Source: Paguma larvata
Lineage: Eukaryota; Chordata; Mammalia; Carnivora; Viverridae
DNA: 64,000 bases
Assembly: GCA_030068075.1 (NCBI GenBank)
Contig: CM057830.1
Location: 26,010,247-26,074,246, forward strand
Direction: 5' to 3'
In this document: in pieces, positions 59,921 through 64,000 of the stretch
How the letters are laid out: the number at the start of each line of letters is the position of its first letter
Numbering within the stretch: the stretch's first letter is position 1
Position numbers and translations under genes: made by a program
The notes under the pieces: model-generated
The model's database searches: none
What the model was told of the DNA's origin: nothing
Seen by the model: the letters and a program-made list of their open reading frames with translations, nothing else

Positions 59921-60507
59921 GAACAAGAAGCCCTGCATTTTCTTTTTCCACTGGGCCCCATAAATTATATAGCCAAGACTTAGTTTCAAGAATTAAATTA
60001 TGTAACGTCTGAACACAGAAAGTGCTTTCTCAATACATATTAGTAATAACCACTATCTTTTCTACATATTCACAGAAAATTAAAAAAAAATTCTACAGAA
60101 ACTTCTCACTCATAAGATGACCTATGTTAACTTCCCAACGTTACACTTTCCCCCCTGTGAGAAAAACTGGAAGAGCATTTGCTAAGTCTCTGGATAGTTC
60201 TAGGGTATACATCTTCTCGCAATAAGGTTGTACAATTTTGGTAGTTCTGGAGGAATAAAACTACTCTATAACAATAAGATTCTTGCCAACTTCTCTTCCA
60301 TTTGTCAAAAATGCACATTTGGATGGGAAATATATGTGTATTCAAGCATATTTAAAGAATACAAAAGGGGATACAGTGAAAGGAAACATTTCAACCACTG
60401 TGTCCGGTTTCTTAGGGGCAAATGGTGGTACTTACCACCTGCCCTCACATTTTAAATTAACTTTGTTGGTGCTGGGTTTTTTTTGTTTGTTTGTTATTAT
60501 TTTTTTT

Positions 60508-60600
60508 TTTTTGCTGTATTCTTAATTGCATCTTTGTAATTTTAATTAATTAATTTTTTGCTCTATTCCTAATTGCATTTTTGCAATTTTAACTAATTAA
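60508..60600 (+). repeat. Tandem duplication, 47-bp period, two units
   Basis: ttgctgtattcttaattgca at 60511 and ttgctctattcctaattgca at 60558, each followed by a tttttgtaattttaattaatt-like end. The two copies differ at a few bases, so the duplication is not brand new. Confidence 0.85.
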
Positions 60601-60789
60601 TCTTTTAATTATTTAAATATTCTTGCCTTTATAAGTTCTTTGGGGTTACAGAGTTCTACTTACTGAACTGTGAGGTATTCTACTGTTTGAACATTTAAAG
60701 AAACTTACTAAAAGAGATTCAAATTATGAAGAATCAGTTACCTACTGTATCTTATCATTTTCGTTATTATTAAAATAGTAATGCGTGTA

Positions 60790-61060
60790 ATAATATTTAC
60801 CAATTACATAGCTCTTTGCATATCCCAGGCATTGTGCTAAGTGCTTTGCATTCATTATCTTACTGAAAATACTTAGAATGGTACATGCAATGAAGGCTTA
60901 CTAAATGGTGGCTGGCATTACCTCATGGCTCTAGGAGTAAATAACAATATTATTCCCATTTTAGAGATAAGAGGTAAAATTTCAAGGCAGATACAGCTTT
61001 TCAGCGGCAGGAGAGAAATGTAAATCCAAGTCTCAATGTTCACTTGCTGCTATACCCGCT
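60790..61060 (+). mobile_element. MIR-like SINE relic
   Basis: Sense MIR: catagctctttgcatatccc, aggcattgtgctaagtgctt, tgcattcattatcttactga, then after an insert-like stretch attcccattttagagataag and gtaaatccaagtctcaatg. Confidence 0.7.
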
Positions 61061-61693
61061 CAGATTTCTGAATGGTGATTTTCCTTTAAGAGGAATATGT
61101 GTTTATATACTCACGTGCATATATAAAGTCAGAAGAAGACTGAAAATGCACACAATGGCATATGACAATCTTTTAATGCCTTTCAGCTCCTGATAAACTC
61201 TAATTAAATTTGAGGAAAATCAGTCAAAATAAATACACCTGAATTTTTCAAAAATTATAATCAGGTTGACAAGGGTGGACCAGAGTTTTTTTGCTGTGTC
61301 ATTTTTATATACGTAACTTTAGAGTGATCAATTGACTTTTAATGGGTATGGAAGAATTGTAGTTCTACAGTTTAAAACATGCTACATAATCATAACAACA
61401 GCTTTAGCTGATAATTGGTAGCCAGGCTTAAAACCATCTCCACAGGCATGGTAGCACAAGGCTCAACTATCTGATGGTGTGAGGACTCACAATTCTAAGC
61501 AACATAAAGAATTTTATATGCTGAACTTTGTGAGAAACCGAGGGTAAAAAAATCAGGTACTCACAAAGGAAGCCGGGTAATTAAACAAAATGCTACAGAA
61601 TGCTCTAGCCCATGAACAAGTGCAGAGGAATTACTATGGCTAAGGGGAACATAAAAGGAGTACCAAAGTTCATGAGAGTGGTTTGACCACTAA

Positions 61694-62276
61694 ATAAATT
61701 TATTTATTTATTTATTTATTTGTTTGTTTGTTTGTTTGTTTGTTCGTTTATATGTTTATATGTTTATTTTTTATTTTTATTGAATTAATTATTTTTTAAT
61801 TTACATCCAAGTTAGTTAGCATATACTGCAACAATGATTTCAAGAGTAGATTCCTTAATGCCCCTTGCCCATTTAGCCCATCCTCCCTCCCACAACCCCT
61901 CTATAGGGGTTATAGACATATTTAAGAGTCTCTTATGTTTTTGTTCCCCTTCGTTTTTATATTATTTTTGCTTCCTTTCCCTTATGTTCATCTGTTTTGA
62001 TTCTTAAAGACCTCATATGAGTGAAGTCATATGCTATTTGTCTTTTTCTAACTAATTCTCTATTATATATATATATATACATATATATATACCACATCTT
62101 CTTTATCCATTCATCCAGCGATGGACATTTGGACTCTTCCCATACCTTAGCTATTGTTGATAGCGCTGCTATAAACATTGGGGTGCACGTGTCCTTTTGA
62201 AACATCATACCTGAACCCCTTGTATAAATACCTAGTAGTGCAATTGCTGGGTCGTAGGTTAGTTCTATTTTTAATT
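61694..62276 (-). mobile_element. LINE-1 3' end (felid type) with internal deletion
   Basis: The left tail is an (ATTT)n(GTTT)n expansion (61694-61750), the complement of an A-rich tail. Then come ttacatccaagttagttagc, ttcaagagtagattccttaa, gagtctcttatgtttttgtt and gtgaagtcatatgctatttg, a (TA)n, accacatcttctttatccat and ctgctataaacattggggtg. About 100 bp expected before the (TA)n are missing. A 159-residue antisense frame (61957-62436) is an artefact of L1 plus the adjoining SINE. Confidence 0.88.
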
Positions 62277-62459
62277 TTTCGAGGATGAGAGAGACAGAGC
62301 ATGGATGGGGGAGGGGCAGAGAGAGAGAGGGAGATAGACAATCCAAAGAAGATCCAAGCTCTGAGCTGTCAGCACACAGGCCAACGCGGGGCCCAGGAAG
62401 CGTGAGATTATACCTGAGCTGAAGTTGGATGCTCAACCGACTGAGCCACCCAGGTGTCC
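62277..62459 (-). mobile_element. Carnivore SINE adjoining the L1
   Basis: Antisense copy: gagagagacagagcatggat, ggaggggcagagagagagag, gatccaagctctgagctgtc and head complement tcaaccgactgagccaccca. It starts exactly where the L1 match stops, and L1 sequence does not resume on the other side. Confidence 0.88.
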
Positions 62460-63006
62460 CTAAATTTTATTATTAATTACTGTCTTGTTTTGATACAGAT
62501 AATAAGGCAATAGAGCATCTTGAAAAGATAAAACATTGGAATCATGAGCACAGTTAGAGTCTATATTCAAAAGACATCAAAAAAAGAAGTAATTCTATTT
62601 GAAATAAAATACTATATAATAATTAATAAGGCTTATTCTATAAAACTGCACAATTGCATGTATTTTGTAACTCACTTCATATTGTATTTGGTACACATTA
62701 TCAGAAAGAAAAGGTTCATGTTGGATACAGGATCCATATTAAACACTGATTTTGAGCAACCGTGTGAATTAAGCACATCTGCAAAAATTCAAGGAGCAAT
62801 GAAAGTTATTTTTTTGATCCACTTGACCTTCCTCTACATACCAGCTGCCATGAAGTAATGAAACACATTCTTTAACTAGGGATGCAGACAATCAAGTATA
62901 CACTGATGGTAAAATTTATATTTTTCTTTATGTGTTATTTCATTTATTGTCCGTAGAGAATAGATGAATCATATAGATACTGATTATTTTATTTTCAGAG
63001 TATCTT

Positions 63007-63217
63007 TTCTTTAATTTTCATTTATTTTTGAAAGACAGTGAGAGACAGAGTGTGAATGGGGGCAAGGCAGAGAGAGAGGGAGACACCGAATCCCAAGCAG
63101 GCTCCGGTCTCTGAGCTGTCAGCACAGAGCCTGATGTGGGGCTCGAACCCACAAACTGTAAGATCATGACCTTAGCCGAAGTAAGACGTTTAACTGACTG
63201 AGCCACCCAGGCGCCCC
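63007..63217 (-). mobile_element. Carnivore SINE, felid type, with long TSD
   Basis: Well-preserved antisense copy: atttatttttgaaagacagt, gcagagagagagggagacac, gctccggtctctgagctgtc, ctgtaagatcatgaccttag and aactgactgagccacccagg. The flanks tattttcagagtatctt (62990-63006) and tattttcagggtttctt (63218-63234) match at 15 of 17 positions. Confidence 0.95.
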
Positions 63218-64000
63218 TATTTTCAGGGTTTCTTAATCACATACTCAGGATGAGTGAAATATGCTCATTTCAGAAGTCAGTCTTCTTTTTACAGGAAGAA
63301 AATTGTACTTTCATTATCATCTTCCAGCTGACACTGAAATTGATATAGCAGATATAGTTGGAAACTCTTCGTTAATTACTCCAGAGTTTTATATAAAATT
63401 TCAAGCAAAGAGAAACATATCAAATGCATTTAGAACTGGAAGGATACTGTGGAAACCTTCCTAGCCCAAACTTCCCTTTTTATAAATAAGGAACGAGAGA
63501 TTCCAAAAGTTAACTCAGCTCATGTCTCTTAAATTTTTAGTGCCTACAGCATTTTATATAACTGCAGATAATTAATTTATAACATAAAAACTATTACACT
63601 GATAGACAAGACCCATTCTCAAACACCTACTTTAGTAGGAGGTAGGAAAAGGATACAGTTCATTTCCAAAGTTATTTGAGCTATAACTTTGAAAATTTCT
63701 AATAAAACCTTTAACCTAAGCAATTAACTAAAATATGCTCTAAAATTCAAGATGGTTAGTCTATGAATTTAGGCAGTCCTTGAATAAGATAGAAACCTAA
63801 AATAAGTGAAGGAATTTCATTTTAATTCTAGGTTTTATAAAACCATTTTTTAAAATTGCATCAGGTTGACTAGGCTTGGAGAACTGTCAGGAACCAATGA
63901 AAAGGGTTGTCAAAGGAAAGGCCTTAGAGTACTGTACAATCCACTGGCAAAAAGAAGAGAGGTAAACCAATTGTAACTACATCTTAAGTATCAATAGATC

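Larger units (their letters stand above)
55282..64000 (-). other. DMD: DMD intron 16 (partial)
   Basis: This is intronic sequence upstream of exon 17 on the minus strand; exon 16 is beyond the window end. Contents are poly-T runs at 56570-56589 and 56921-56938, a G9 run near 56970, L1 3' fragments (58826-58975, 59520-59920, 61694-62276) and a 47-bp tandem duplication (60508-60600). A MIR (about 60790-61060) and two SINEs (62277-62459 and 63007-63217) follow. I recognise nothing in 55300-56560 or 57000-58800, nor in 63240-64000. Confidence 0.85.

Noticed and set aside
61957..62436. Longest open frame in the window, 159 residues on the minus strand
   Set aside because: It lies wholly within a LINE-1 3' end and an adjoining SINE. 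It mixes L1 ORF2 remnant (ELTYDPAIALLGIYTR-like) with SINE translation, so it is a repeat artefact.
1..64000. CRISPR array, bacterial operon, phage or plasmid content
   Set aside because: There are no regularly spaced identical repeats, no dense coding and no prokaryotic genes. All evidence points to a mammalian gene with large introns.

Overview
This window is nuclear DNA from a mammal, almost certainly a carnivoran and most likely a felid. It is AT-rich and intron-dominated. It carries many tRNA-Lys-derived carnivore SINEs (CAN/SINEC type), several with the extended body typical of cat genomes, plus felid-type LINE-1 3' ends and older mammalian L2, MIR, MER5, hAT and MaLR relics. No bacterial, viral or organelle genes and no CRISPR array are seen.

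The only protein-coding gene is a slice of the dystrophin gene (DMD, X-linked in mammals), transcribed on the minus strand from high to low coordinates. Five consecutive coding exons, 17 to 21, are identified from translated sequence, exact exon length, splice sites and phase. They are exon 17 (55106-55281, 176 bp), exon 18 (30115-30238, 124 bp), exon 19 (17628-17715, 88 bp), exon 20 (7538-7779, 242 bp) and exon 21 (3102-3282, 181 bp). Joined, they read through without a stop, from the end of spectrin-like repeat 3 through hinge 2 and repeats 4 and 5 of full-length Dp427. The 811 bp of coding sequence is about 1.3% of the window.

Layout, left to right on the plus strand: partial intron 21 (1-3101), exon 21, intron 20 (about 4.3 kb), exon 20, intron 19 (about 9.8 kb), exon 19, intron 18 (about 12.4 kb), exon 18, intron 17 (about 24.9 kb), exon 17, and partial intron 16 (55282-64000). 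Introns 17 and 16 hold most of the recognisable transposon structure: a twin-primed LINE-1 with a later SINE inside it, SINEs with clear target-site duplications, a SINE inside a MER5A, a possible ERV solo LTR, two MLT1-type LTRs and long L2 stretches in both orientations.

I found no new biological system. The points most worth checking concern splicing and genome structure. They are a strong decoy acceptor 49 nt upstream of exon 18, a pyrimidine-poor acceptor at exon 21, two intronic CTCF-like motifs (one beside a perfect CRE), an unidentified CpG-retaining segment in intron 18, and the nested or rearranged retrotransposon insertions. Repeat families were named from memory of consensus sequences. 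No database search was possible.
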